From Phalacrocorax aristotelis (taxonomy: Eukaryota; Chordata; Aves; Suliformes; Phalacrocoracidae), in NCBI RefSeq assembly GCF_949628215.1, contig NC_134284.1, forward strand, positions 3,410,001-3,474,000: 64,000 nt of DNA, read 5' to 3'. How positions within the stretch are numbered: position 1 is the stretch's first letter; every line of letters begins with the position of its first letter. The position numbers and the translations under genes are program-made. The notes under the pieces were generated by a model. That model was given only the letters and a program-made list of their open reading frames with translations, did not search any database and was not told the DNA's origin. This document shows positions 22,514 through 35,600 of the stretch, piece by piece.

Positions 22514-24340
22514 TGTGGTAGATGGATGACAGGTACCCACCAAAGCTGCTCTGTCACTCCCCCTCCTCAATGGGACGGGGGAGAGAAAATACAATCAAAG
22601 GCTCATGGGTGAAGATAAGGACAGGGAGAGATTGTTCACCAATTACCGTCATGGGCAAAACAGACTCAACTCAGGAAAATGAATTTGATTACCAATAATG
22701 GCAATGAGAAATAAAACCAAATCTCAAAACACTTTCCCCCCACCCCTCCCTTCTTCCTGCTCTCAACTCCACTCCTGATTTTCTCTACCTCTTCTCCACC
22801 AAGTGAGCCGCACAGGGGGACAGGGAATGGGGGTTGGGGTCAGCTCATCTCACACTGTCTCTGCAGGTATTTCTTCTTGAAGAGGAGGACTCCTCACACT
22901 CTTCCCCTGCTCTAGTGTAGGGTCCCTTCCACAGGAGACAGTCCTCCATGAACTTCTCCAACATGGGTCCTTCCCACAGGCTGCAGTTCTTCATAAACTG
23001 CCCCACCGTGGGGTCCCTTCCCCGGGGTGCAGACCTTCAGGAGCAGACTGCTCCAGCGTGGGTCCTCCACGGGGTCACAAGTCCTGCCAGCAAACCTGCT
23101 CCAGCACGGGTTCCTCTCTCCATGGGGCCACAGCTCCTGCCAGGACCCTGCTCCAGTGCGGGGTCTTCCATGGCCTGCAGGTGGATATCTGCTCCACCAC
23201 TAACTTCCACGGGCTGCAGGTGGATATCTGCTCCACCGCTAACTTCCACCAGCCGCAGGGGGATATCTGTTCCACCGCTAACTTCCACGGGCCGCAGGGG
23301 GATATCTGCTCCACCACTAACTTCCACGGGCTGCAGGTGGATATCTGCTCCACCGCTAACTTCCACCGGCCGCAGGGGAATATCTGCTCCACCACTAACT
23401 TCCACGGGCTGCAGGTGGATATCTGCTCCACCGCTAACTTCCACCGGCCGCAGGGGGATATCTGCTCCACCGCTAACTTCCACGGGCCGCAGGGGGATAT
23501 CTGCTCCACCACTAACTTCCACGGGCTGCAGGTGGATATCTGCTCCACCGCTAACTTCCACCGGCCGCAGGGGAATATCTGCTCCACCGCTAACTTCCAC
23601 GGGCTGCAGGTGGATATCTGCTCCACTGCTAACTTCCACGGGCCGCAGGGGAATATCTGCTCCACCGCTAACTTCCACGGGCTGCAGGTGGATATCTGCT
23701 CCACTGCTAACTTCCACCGGCCGCAGGGGAATATCTGCTCCACCGCTAACTTCCACGGGCCGCAGGGGAATATCTGCTCCACCGCTAACTTCCACGGGCC
23801 GCAGGGGGATATCTGCTCCACCGCTAACTTCCACCGGCCGCAGGGGAATATCTGCTCCACCGCTAACTTCCACGGGCCGCAGGTGGATATCTGCTCCACC
23901 GCTAACTTCCACGGGCCGCAGGGGGATATCTGCTCCACCGCTAACTTCCACGGGCTGCAGGGGGATATCTGCTCCACCGCTAACTTCCACGGGCTGCAGG
24001 GGGACAGCCTGTCTTACCATTGTTTTCACCACGGGCTGCAGGGGAATCTCTGCTCCAGCACCTGGAGCACCTCCTCCCCCTCCTTCTTCACTGACCTCAG
24101 TGTCTGCAGGGCTGTTTCTCTCACATAGTCTCACTCCTCTCTCCAGCTGCTGCTCCACTACAGTTTTTTTCCCCTTCTTAAGTAAGTTATCCCAGAGGCG
24201 CCATGACTGTTGCGGACGTGCTCGGCCTTGGCCAGCGGCAGGTCCATCTTGCAGCAGCTGGCATTGGCTCCATCGGACATGGAGGAAGCCACCCCTATAG
24301 CCTCCCCGCTGGAAAAACCTTCCCGTGCAAGCCCAATACA
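22514..24340 (-). mobile_element. Solo LTR (ERVL-type, avian) with expanded internal minisatellite
   Basis: The element begins TGTGG and ends CAATACA on the plus strand. It is flanked by identical 5-bp duplications (GGTTT), as expected for an ERV3/ERVL-class insertion. The body matches, by memory, a bird LTR family seen widely in Neoaves (for example CCACCAAAGC, ACCAATTACCGTCATGGGC and GGCCTTGGCCAGCGGC). In that family the sense strand is the minus strand here, starting TGTATTGGG. No gag, pol or env sequence is present, so the element is a recombined solo LTR. The TATA-like site of the family appears as TACTTAAG (near 24185-24178, minus). About 820 of its 1827 bases are the 39-bp tandem array described separately. 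Confidence 0.82.
23177..23998. repeat. 39-bp minisatellite, about 21 copies, inside the solo LTR
   Basis: The unit on the plus strand has the form GGCTGCAGGTGGATATCTGC followed by TCCACCGCTAACTTCCACG. Twenty-one units are counted from the 13-residue peptide period in the minus frame, plus partial units at the ends. Units fall into a GGCTGCAGGTGGATATC class and a GGCCGCAGGGG(G/A)ATATC class that alternate in parts of the array. This suggests duplication of multi-unit blocks. Nearly every unit carries GATATC or AATATC. Divergence is low, so the expansion is recent or is being homogenised. Confidence 0.92.
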
Positions 24341-24345
24341 GGTTT
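24341..24345. repeat. Target-site duplication GGTTT, right copy
   Basis: Matches 22509-22513 exactly and follows the terminal CA of the LTR. Confidence 0.75.
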
Positions 24346-24814
24346 CTTCTATGAAGAGATATGGTTTTGATCCACTGCAGTAATCCTGCTGAGAATGCAT
24401 TACTGAGACAATGCATTTATTCTGAAGACCTATGTTTATAGAGTTGAAGGGTTAGTAAAACTTCCTTAGGAGGAAATAAAAGCTTCAGACTGGTATAATT
24501 CTGTACATGGAAGGGAAATTAAGATTCCTCTTGTATTACTCCACATTTATAGAATACCTGAGATCAGAAGTGCTTCACAAACTATATGTAGGACTCAGCT
24601 CACCTGCTGAAATCCTCAGGCAGTTGAAAGTACAAAGACTTGGGCAAGCCCCAAGGCAAAAGTTAGATGGGACACTAAGCATCATGTCTTGTGTCACAGA
24701 ACTTGTCACAAATATTCCAGAAGGACAATATTTAAGTTTTTCATTGTTGCCTTAGCGAATTGTCACACTGTGAAAGTAGTGTCTCAGAGGCAAAATGCCT
24801 TATTTATTTATGGC

Positions 24815-24935
24815 AACACATTAGTTTCCATAGATTATCATACAGTGTAAAGCCAGAAATTACTCTTAGATTGTCTAGTCTGACCTCTTGTATATCACAG
24901 TCCAGCAGTTTACATACTAAGGGTAACAACTGGTG
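24815..24935 (-). repeat. Ancient CR1/L3-type LINE 3' fragment
   Basis: The plus strand carries TTAGATTGTCTAGTCTGACC and TCTTGTATATCACAG. These resemble the reverse of old CR1-like 3' ends common in turtle, crocodile and bird genomes. Highly diverged, so boundaries are uncertain. Confidence 0.5.
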
Positions 24936-26479
24936 GTTAGACAGTTTTTCTAATGGGAGAATGATGTGTGTTTGACTCTCTTGGGTGCAAGAAAGTGAAA
25001 ATTGCATTTCTTGGCAAATGCTGTCACTGTTAATGAAATTGTATAAAAGATTGGTATAAACCTCTCCTCCAGCTACACTGATAATAAAGCAAGAATGTGA
25101 AATGCCATTTTGTTGTCTACCCAGTCCTGTAGGCCTATTTTGAGGAAACCTGTCAGATCATTACTGGAGGAAGGTTTAGACTAAGGAACTAATTTCTAGA
25201 TTTCAGACAACCTTTGTTATGAGGTAAAGTAGAAGGGAAAAAAATGCCTCTTCTTCTGGCACATCATCTGGGCAGGTTCGTATTCTAGATGCCTTGAGAA
25301 TGTAAAAATCAAAGAGCAGGATGATTAGATGCTTCTAGTCCTGGGTGGAAGCCGAGTGGGGGTTTTCAGGTTGCTGTCTTGGACTTGTGCCTACAGTGGG
25401 ATCTCAGGTGGAATGCAGCTGCCCAAGTCCATGTGAGGTACCCAAGGCTTTAGCCAGATATGCCATAGCATGTTTGAAGCAGGAGCTGTTCTGAAATCTT
25501 TAGAAGTTTAACTCCAGACCCAAATCTTGATGTTTTCTCTCCCGACTTTTGATCTCTCCCTTTCAATTGGTGTGGGAAGGAGAGGTGGTAAAGCAAGCGG
25601 TGTATGGGAAATTAAAATGAGAACAAAAGCCTGTCCAAATTATGCAACATGGATGATTATGCTATAAAATTGCTCTTCAAATGTGGCTGTCACTGAAAGA
25701 TATTAAGATTTCAACAGTTATTTTCTTGATGAAGACTTAATTTCTTGCATAAAAAGGTTTTTAAGCTTAAAGCTATGCCTACACAATTAGTGTCCTTTGG
25801 TTTTTTCAAATGTTTGAAGGGTGCTAAAGGATTTGAATATTATATAAGTATTTTTCATCACTACAGATCAGTTGTCACAAACTACTTCCACAATAGCCTT
25901 ATATTTTAAACAATTTTCAAATTTAATGTATCACTAGATGCAATGATCACTAGATCATTTTGCAACGGAGTGTATGTAGTTTTAGGAGCTCAGTGCAGGT
26001 TGAGGGTCGTGCTGCTGTATCTAGGGCTAGAGTTGGGGTTGGACAAAAACAAGCAGTAACTAAATTGCACCTGCTAATTCAAAGGACAATTTTACTGGAA
26101 TGCAGCAGAGAACAGAAGCCATTTTTTAACCCCATTCTGTTTCTTTCCTGGAATGGGGCTTTCCTGTGTGCAGTGAAGCTGTCTTAACATACCAACAATG
26201 AGAGCGTTCAAAGAAGTAAAATCTGTAGGTAATATTCAGGTGGCATTTTTGTTTAGTTTCATAGACTGCGTAGTGATGTACATGTCACTGGAGGGCTCTG
26301 CTGTGCGTATCTGTAATCAAAGTGCACTTTTTGGCCTAGGAACAACCTGACGTGTGGTTGTAAGCAAACTTGTTTTGAAGAGCACACACAGGCTTTCCTT
26401 CCTCAGTTTCTCCCCTAGTCATCCTATACTCATCAGTTACATAGTTGTTTGTCGTGGGATTGTTATGATACCCCAGTGC

Positions 26480-26580
26480 TTGAGATGGGAAATCTGACCC
26501 GTTCCTAACTCCGCCTTTCTCCTGCTGTGTGGTCCTGGGCTCCTCTTAAACCTCCATCTGTAAAAGGTGCTCTGTTTACT
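26480..26580 (-). repeat. Possible MIR-like CORE-SINE relic
   Basis: TGCTGTGTGGTCCTGGGC, then CTCTTAAACCTCCATCTGTA, resembles the reverse complement of the conserved part of MIR-type SINEs. The match is by eye only. Confidence 0.35.
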
Positions 26581-26924
26581 GAATGTTTATATGACAGCAG
26601 ATAATTATTTTGTGGGTTTATTTAATATATTCCCCCAATTCCTTTTCCACTCTTTTAATCTTAGGGGTTGATTTATCTAATTTGTTTATACAAATTCAGG
26701 TTTTTTCCCCTCCAGTAGGAAAGATAATTGTATATGAACAAGAATAATCACTGTTATTTTTGTTACTTCTTTTTTTCCTCCTTCCCTTTCTTTTTACACA
26801 TTCATACTACAGACGTGCCTGCTGGACTTAGCTAACATTTTAGCCTCACTATGCTAGATGCTACATAAACCCAGTGAGGGACAGAATCTATTAGAAAAAG
26901 CTTGGAATGAAGTAAACAAGGCAG

Positions 26925-27035
26925 CACGTATTATTAGGTAGAAGAGGCACAGATCAATGATATGGCTTGTCTTGGAAGGTCAATGGCTAAGCTAAATATA
27001 GAATCCAGGTCTCTTGAAATTCAGTCCCACTAACT
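26925..27035 (+). repeat. Possible MIR-like CORE-SINE relic
   Basis: AGAGGCACAGATCAATGATA, then GGCTTGTCTTGGAAGGTCA and AGAATCCAGGTCTCTTGAA, follows the order of motifs in the MIR 3' half. The match is by eye only. Confidence 0.35.
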
Positions 27036-30000
27036 ACACACAGACCTACACAACCTCTTTTTTTGTAAAGCATGAGTAATTCTAACTGGGCAGAAACAGT
27101 GGTACTGTGTGACTTAGACATCAATTTCTCCTGTATGGCCCGATCCTGTTACCTTTGTAATACATACATAGACTTCTAATGGCCATTGAGTCCAGCTCAC
27201 ATTGACGATCAGATCAGAGCTTCAAATAGGCTTACGCAAACAGTTCAACCAATGCACCAACTACATTTTCACAAGCCAGGACTGGTTAGTAAATATGATG
27301 GAGAAAAAAACCAAACAGACCTCAACTTAGACAATGGCAACTGTTTTAAGAGACCACAGTACAGCTTCTTTATCACCCTTTTTCAGATCTGAATAGTCTA
27401 CTGACAAAGTTTTAGAAAAAACCGGACCCAAACATGCAGCATTATTGTAGGTGGCAGTAGTAAGGTCACGTTATTAATCCTATTTTCATTACAGTTACTT
27501 TAACAAACAGCACTGACATCTCACTGTCTTAAGTGTTATATGTGAATGTAGTTAGAAGCAGCCTTGTTACCTACAAAGCCACAATCCTGAAACCTCTTAC
27601 ACATACAGATACCTTTCTACTATTTGTGGGTGGATCTTAATCCATTTCACAGACTCAGCGTGTTATGAGTGCAGAGCAACTCAGGTCAGCCTTCTGCGTA
27701 TGACTAGGGGAGCTGGACCTCTGCAGTGTAGGTATGTCTGGTGCGGTCATATGGGACCCAGCCTCAGGGGATGGCATTTGTCACTTGGGAGCAGCGCCAC
27801 ACGACCATGGCTCTGCAGCTTCCCTCACTGATACACATGTATGTGGCACCCCTCGCTGTGTGAGCCTGCAGGCTCTTGAAACTGTCTGCACATCATAGCT
27901 AAGCATTGTTCAATGGTTAATCTTTTCTTTATTACATGTCATCATATATTTGTCTAGCTTTATTACCTAAGTGTTGTATTATGTAGGCTTTAAGTGTGTT
28001 GTCTCATTCCTCATCACCTTATATAAATGAAAACTGACCATATTTAATGTTAACGTAGTCAGCAATCCTATTAAATAAAGTCGAAATTTCATGTAGTAAA
28101 CCTGTTTATTTTACAGGATCAGAATTAAGTGTCTACGCATCTATTATTTTCAGTTATTTTAGAAGAAAATGTAAAAGATGACTGAAAGAGACTAAACACA
28201 TCAAGAATGAGAACTTAAGAGAAGGCAGCAGCTCAGAAGGAAAAAAGAACAGAAAAGAGAGATAACAAAAGAGGCAGATAAGAACCTACTGCTGTATACT
28301 TGAAGTTCCTCCATTCTTTGTGATCTCTGGAATTTTGCACTGCTTTTAACATGACATTTCCAAATATCTCAGTTGTCCAAATCGCCATATTAGACTTTCT
28401 CCACAGCTTTACTCTACTAGGCAAACTAGTTCTATGCATATATAGCTATTTTTACATATATGTTATTTATATAAATTATTTTGAAAATTATTTTATTTTT
28501 AGTTACTTACTTTTGCTCCTAAAAATACACATAAGATCAACACTCATCTAGGAAATGCAGTTCTTCTGTTTCTTTTGTCTCATGACTACCAATAAGTTTA
28601 GATTCTTACTGCAGCTGAAAAAAATTACCTGCCTTCCACTTGAAGGCATTCACACTAGTGTCAAGATGTGTCAAGATCTTTTGCTGTGCCACCTCCAGTG
28701 AAAGGCTGTCAAGGTGAAAACGCTACATGTCATCCTGGCTTCCCACGCTACATCCAATTTTATTTTACTCTTAAATTGCCACAATCTCTTGTGAGTACTG
28801 TATTCTACCAAGTAAATGTTTATAATCCACATTTCCTTCAAAAATAAAAAAATAAAGGAATAAAGCAAAATCAAGAAACACTGCACTTTTCAGATTGTGG
28901 TATTTGTAACTGTTTTTGGCAGAAAGGAAAGGTGAAAATGAGACATTTCCAGTAGAAACAGGCTATGAATTGCACACGCTCTCGGGGGAAAGTTTGCCGG
29001 GAATGGAAGACTGGCACCCGCCAGTTCCAGTGTCACAGCTGTAGGGCTGCTCTTCCCCTTTTCAGATTAGAGAGTTTTCCCTTTACCAGTCAGATACTTA
29101 TTTAAATAACCTACATCATGTAATCCTCAAACAAGCAAAACTCCCCTTGTTCATGTTTTTTAGGAAACAAAGTTATTAGCATATTATTGCATAAGCATAT
29201 TATTTCTCCTGTTTGGTTTCGATCTTTCATAAATATACAAGCTCTCAAGACAGCTAAATGTAAAATAATAAAAAAAAATTGGAATGCGAAGCAATTATCA
29301 TTTCAGTAATTTCTACTTCCATTTATTTATAGATTTATGAGATATTTTCAGGTAGCTACAGAGATACTTAACTCTCTCTGTTGACTCTGCACAAAACTAT
29401 CCGTTTAAAAACCTGCAAAGATCAAACAATTCCTACGTTGGTTATGTTAGCTCAGAAAAACCACCACCCCTGAAGCTGATTTCCTGCTTGAGAAACCATA
29501 AGCTAATTGCAGAACAAAAGGTACATTTTGAGAGGTCCTCCTCTTTCAGCAGTTACTGCGTTAAAGTGTATCTGATGCAGAACAGCTTGTAAATGTTTTG
29601 CATGTTCTGTGAAGAAGATATGCTGGTTGATGTATGCTGTTAGTACTGGTGGATGTGATGATATAGCATGAAGCAAAGCAAGCTGCATCCTTTAGTGTCA
29701 AAATTTTCAGTTTCAGCTGCTCCAGAGAGCATGTATTTGGGTAAAGAGTAGGCAGCTGCTTTTTTTTTTCAGTCAACTGTCATCTTTACCAAGTCACTTT
29801 CCACCTGCTGCTTTTTTTAAAAATTAAAATCCATCCCACTCTCTTCAAGACAGATTCAAACCCATGGTGCCAGGATAATGTCTGTTACATGACTGACAAT
29901 GAAAAGAACAACGTGAAGAGAGCAACAGGTAACTTGTGGTACTTGGCAGATTTGTTTGTGTGTGCTGGTTGTTGTTTGTTTTTAAATTAAAATAGATTCA

Positions 30001-31675
30001 TTGATATTTATTATATATTTATTGTCTGGTGATGATGACTCCGAATCTTCTACTTATTTTTCAAAGCCAAATGTTCAGTGTATCTCATGTCCAATTTAAA
30101 CTCAATGATTTCCATAATTAAAATGATTACAATTGATTAATGAGAATAGCTTAGACTTTAACACCTGAAAATGTACATTTTCAGAAAACAGTTTCATTGT
30201 CTTAGGTATTCAGCTTCTGAAAATATTTAGGCAATACTGTCTTCAGTGCTGCTAGGGCTATCTGATGTTGATGAGAGTTTCGTTTCTGAAATATGGATAG
30301 GATGACCTTAAACCCAGACCTTCTAATTGTCTACATTAAAGGTCTCTTAATCTAATCCCCAGGAACTTTTCTTCACACCAGGGCCTGGAGTCAGTCATGT
30401 GGATCTGCCAAGCTGCCCCGTCTCCTCCCCACTATGTGTTTGAAACTTGCCTGTGTGAAGGGCTTGAGCACGGGAAGCCAAGCAGAAGTAACTCCATGGC
30501 TTGCTGGTCCTGGCTTCCCATCCCTCTGCACTTCACTTGCTGCACCGCTGAAATACAGTCCCATGATGCAGGGACACGACTGCTTCATGGGGCAGGCACT
30601 GCATGGCCAGCCGAGGGACAGGGTACAAGACACGGTGCACACAGGAAGGAAGAAAAGGGGTTACAGGGCTTCAGGTGCTGAAATGATCTCACCAACGGTT
30701 AGCACAGATTGAGTGTCACAGTTTAGCTTCTAAGACCTGCGCCCCTAAGTTAAATGAATTTCATAAAGTTGGCTGGAATAGTACTTAATAATTAAAAGAA
30801 GGGCCATAGGGTTTTAGGAGCTGTTTGAATTTAAATGCCATTTTGACTGATTATCTCAAAGTATCTAGGTTTGATGCACAGTGATGGTCAGCACTAAGAA
30901 TAGCTGGTGTAGTCACTAATGGGCACCCCCAGAGACTTGGATTTGCCAATCAAGTGCAGAGAAAATTGAAATATTCAGTTACTGGCACTTTTGAAAACAA
31001 AGTCCAGATGTAGATTTAAGGTTTTAAATGCTATGATTTCATCCATTTCAAGATTTTCAATACTTGTGGGTTTGGATATGAAAACGCTTCTCATCCATTA
31101 TTATCAGCCCACTCTCATTTTTCCTGGCTCTTATTGATTATAAGCCTAATTAACTTGTACATTGACAGCAACTCCATAAAAATCCTTCTGGCTTTGTAGT
31201 GTTCTAAGTAGTCTAAGACAAGATAAAATACTGTCTAAATGTCTTTCTTTAAATTTATATAATTTTATACATACGCATATATAAGCATTTCAATTAAGCT
31301 AAACAGAACTCATAAAATCTTGATGAAATAACTGTTGACTAATATTGTACAACCATGATTTTATAGAAGTTATAACACGACTTTTGAGACCTATATATCT
31401 TTTGCTATGGAGCTAATATGGTTGTTCACACACATCAACATTAGACACCTGCTATCAGTAAAGTTAACTAAGGTGGCTTATATTAACCAGGTAGGAGCAG
31501 AACTTCAGTATAGTCCTTATTGGCCTAGAAAAATATAGCTCTTAGATGAAGTTCTCTGTCAAGTGATGTAAAATCTGCACATTGTACAATAAGCAGAGAT
31601 AAATTAGGATCTTCATTCAGTTCTATTGCAAATGTTTTCTCATCGTGGAGGTTTCACTATAACAAATAAATTGCT

Positions 31676-31702
31676 TATATATATATATTCCTTATATATA
31701 TA
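31676..31702. repeat. (TA)n microsatellite, two runs
   Basis: Two TA runs separated by TCCT. Confidence 0.7.
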
Positions 31703-32629
31703 CGTGCCACGCTTGTGAAAATCCATCCTTCTACAAAACTAAGGGTTGGCAGCGACTGGTGTAAATATTTTGTTGGGGGTTTTTTAGACAGATTGAAAAA
31801 GTCTGGCTTCCCTTCTTATCCTTTGAATCTTGCTACCATTGGCAATTAGTTACCCTTTGCTGACAGGACAATCCAAAGAGCTCCTAGGATGATGAAAGGA
31901 ATAAAGAGCATGTATTGCAAGGGGAGCCTAAAAGAATTGTCTTGGGGGAAAAAAGAAAGAACAAATTCAATTGTCTAAAAAGGTATTAGAGAAACCCTTC
32001 CGAGATAAAGTAAGATACTATTTAGATTAAGACTAGTGATAGTCAAGACACAAGTAGATATATGTAGCATGAACACATTTAGATTGTAAATTAGAATAAA
32101 AATTCCAACCATCAGGAAACTAAGGTTCCAAAATAACCTTACAAAAGGAGTAATGGGGTAAATAACCTCATTGGCTTTAGGATGCACCTTATTACTTTAC
32201 AAAAGAGATTTCATGGTTGCCTATGAAAGGGTACTAGACTGAGTGACTCAAAAAGTAATTTCTAATCCCATTTTCCAAATTCCACTTCTTTGTGTGGGGG
32301 CTGGGGCAGAGAAGGGTTTAAGTAGAAAGTGAAACAGTTTTTAAAAGGAGAAGTAAGGTAATGTGTTTCTAATCTCAGCCATCTAAACATAAATATGGAG
32401 GAGAGCAGTAAGAGAATGTACAAGGCTATGTTCCATTGTGAATAAATACAGTGGAGTAAAAATGATGCAGTGCCTGTGAAGTGCATACCTATATTTTACT
32501 GGTCTTGTAGAAAGCAATTTCAATATTACTGCCAAATTTATATACAGCTACAGTAAGTTCCTACACACGTGAGCAGGTTTCCTAAATTATATGTATTAAT
32601 GGGAAAAGACGGGAATCTTCTGTAAGGTG

Positions 32630-32685
32630 ATTCAGACCACCTAAAATGGGGCAGCAGTTTGAATTCTGCCACAGGTGGTCTGAAT
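32630..32685. other. Perfect 13-bp inverted repeat with nested stem (hairpin)
   Basis: ATTCAGACCACCT at 32630-32642 is the exact reverse complement of 32673-32685. Inside it, GGCAG (32650-32654) pairs with CTGCC (32666-32670). The result is a 56-base, two-stem hairpin with an 11-base apical loop. It could be a microRNA-like precursor, the remnant of a palindromic transposon, or chance. No known microRNA was recognised. Confidence 0.7.
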
Positions 32686-32689
32686 AGCC

Positions 32690-35600
32690 CGATAAAAGTG
32701 CCTTCCTTTTGTCACTGACCGTAGAGCACTAATTTAGTCTTCCAAACCGGGGGCATAAAATTGAGAGTGGAAACAATTCTGCTTCATTTTCCTAAATCAA
32801 TAAGGAAAGCCCCTGCCCTGAGTATCTTCTGATGAGAAGGCAGAGCATTTCAAGCATTTTGCTTCTTTATGGGAAGTTAGCCATTTCCAGTATGGCTCCA
32901 ATTACTCTTTATGAAATCAGTTAAACCTGTACAGTATTGTAATAAGCAATATATTTTTGTGCAAGTACCTTTGTATGAACATCATTACATGCGTACTTTT
33001 GATGGAGGTAAGAGGTAGTTTTATATATTTTTGAGGTGGAGATGTAGTTTTATATACTCCTACAATTACCAATATTGTACGTAGTCAAATAATGCAAATA
33101 AAGCAACTAATGCAGGTTACTGTTCCAGGACCAGATATCTCGTTTATTAGTATTCTTTCCTCCTTCTTTAATTAAAAAAGATTTTTAAGCCCCAATTCCT
33201 AAGAAGTAGCATCCTATTAAGAATAGCTTGCAACTTCAATAGCTGCTTGTCTTTATTCTTAGCTAACTACCACTGAAGGAGTGAGACAGAAAAGGTTTTC
33301 TTTGGTTTGCTATGTATTACTTGCTGAAAAATCAGATATATCAAGTCCTATCAGATATACTTTAGTCAAGCGGGTCCTACCAATTATGTTGTACTTTATA
33401 CAACAAAAGAGGAGAAACAAACATTAAAATTACATGAGGTAAAGCCACAGAGATAACAGTAAAAGACAGGTTAGTAATCTAATATTATTTCTAATCTGTT
33501 TTTCAAAATATCTAGATACTAACTCAATTTATTTCCTTAAACATAGGTAAGTGTTTATGCTGAACTTGCTTATGTGCCTCTTCAGTAGCGTTTCATGCCA
33601 AAGTTTACTTGCTAGATACTGTAAGATACCAAATAACTGAAGGGAAAACAAATTTCACTCTTATCGTCAGGAATATCATTCAGATTTGTGTCTAGTTGCA
33701 TTGGCTGACATATGGGTGTTGTTTCTCTGCACTGATATTTATTTTTATTCTTCTTTCTTGTTCCCTAATGGGAAACGAGCCCCTACGTCCAGAGCTCAGG
33801 AGGGAATGGAATTTCCACCCTGCAGCATTTCTTTGAAACCACTCTCGGCTTGTGGGTCTCTCCTCCTCTGCTGGTAATGGAATCCCACACACAGCCAGTC
33901 TATACTAATGATTTTAGTTGCCTCCAGCACCACTTATGACTAAGTGCAAAACCCTCTCTTCTACCTCACTACCCTCCCATCCTGCTGAACCGCAAGTCTA
34001 ACAAGATAACCAAGCCTTTTTCTTCTCAGGACTTCTTCACAGTGGAGCTAGTTATGTGCAAAGACATGAACACTTCCTTTGAGAGGTAGCAATAAAGACA
34101 TCATGCCTGCCTGTATGCTCAGGAGCTAAAACTGCTGCACAAGTATGTGTGTCCAAGCTAGCTGTGAGTTCCTCCCAGTATTTTCACAATCTGAGGGCTG
34201 GAAGGGCAGAAGATGCTGAACTTTTAAAAACTTGTATACATATTCTATTACTTTATAATGTTAAATATTGTACAATGCCACCCAGTGTTGTCAGAGTATA
34301 ACAGCCTACTCTCAGAAATGTGTTCATTTCAGGCCACATCTAAGAACTTCACAGCATGAGAGTTCTCATTCTGCAAACTCTTAACCAAGAAGAAATCTTA
34401 CCCGCTTTTTGGGTTGAAAGTTAATCACTCTGCATCAACACAGTGCAAACCCAGTTCTAGCCAAGGGATCATTCTGCTCTGGGTGTGTCACTCCTCGTGC
34501 AAGAGCTTGGAAAGTTTTTTAGCATTTCTTCGCCCCTCATGCGAGGATAAAGGGTGGGTTTCTTCTATGGAGTTTCAGTTTTGGCATTGTTGTACTTTCC
34601 TAACACATGTAAATATACTTGGACTTTTTAGCGAGCTAGGCTAGTAAAGATATCTTTTCCTGATTTTTTTCCCAATTGATTTTCCTTGTCATTTCCCAAA
34701 AAGTATTCCCTAGATGTCTAGGCTGTCTGGCTTCACCTATTACTTTCTGTGTGAGAGAATCATGCCGTGAATGATGGACATGCTGATTGCTTCTGTCTGA
34801 AAGACTCCTACATCATTGGAAATGCTCTACAAATCCTTTACTTGGCATGTCCTTAAGGGATGCAAAGCTGCACATACACTTCCTGAGAAATCCATGGGAC
34901 TGGTCTTGGATGTAGCAGCACATTATCTTTCCGGATATTTCAGCAGGGAACCTAAGAATGTCAGCGCAGGTTTCCTGCACAAATCTTCACTTTCAAAAAT
35001 GGAGTTAAAAGGGAAGATAGCCTCAGCACATTCTCCCCATTGCTTTTCAGTAATGTCTCATAAAACAGGCACCAGAATCACCCTGGTGATACCACATTAT
35101 TGTGTGACAGAGCATGCATAGATATGCTACAGAACAAGCTCTCAGTAAAGCAGTATATGCTCGTATCAGACCCTAGGGTGACTAGCAAGGTTCATACTCT
35201 TTTATGTAACAGACATTGAGATAGTTAATACAGGCTATGCCAACAAACACTGTAGCTGTTTTTGTTTTAAACAAAAAGGCTAAAGCAACCTATTTCACAT
35301 CTCATGAATCAGCCAAGTTCTGAAAACATACATTGGCATAAGATACATTGCTGCAGGGAAATGTGCCATAAACTTAGCATAAGGCAATATAAACAGAAAT
35401 TTCTCTTGAAATATAAATTAAAAATTGTCATGCTTCAGACAGGTGGTTTTCCAGAAGAACCTGTTTTCAGAGACAAAAAAAACCAAACGAACCCAACAAA
35501 ATGCACCAAGCGGATGCTGGTATTGATGTAACTTTCCCTCTGATTCCTAGCCTTTTCTTCCAAGTCAGACCGGATTTTGCTGGTTTTGCTCAATGTGGCA

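Larger units (their letters stand above)
24346..32629. other. Intergenic DNA with ancient repeat relics, no gene recognised
   Basis: AT-rich; no reading frame over 98 codons and none resembling a known protein. Relics of old LINE/SINE elements are listed separately. A GC-richer patch at 30360-30710 has overlapping short frames on both strands, with no domain and no convincing exon signals. TA runs lie at 31676-31702. Confidence 0.5.

Noticed and set aside
22514-24340. CRISPR-like reading of the 39-bp direct repeats
   Set aside because: The units are contiguous with no unique spacers, and the host is a vertebrate; this is a minisatellite inside an LTR.
30391-30712. Overlapping 83-94-codon frames on both strands in a GC-richer patch
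   Set aside because: Considered as a possible exon, but there is no homology recognised and no matching splice-site and phase pattern.
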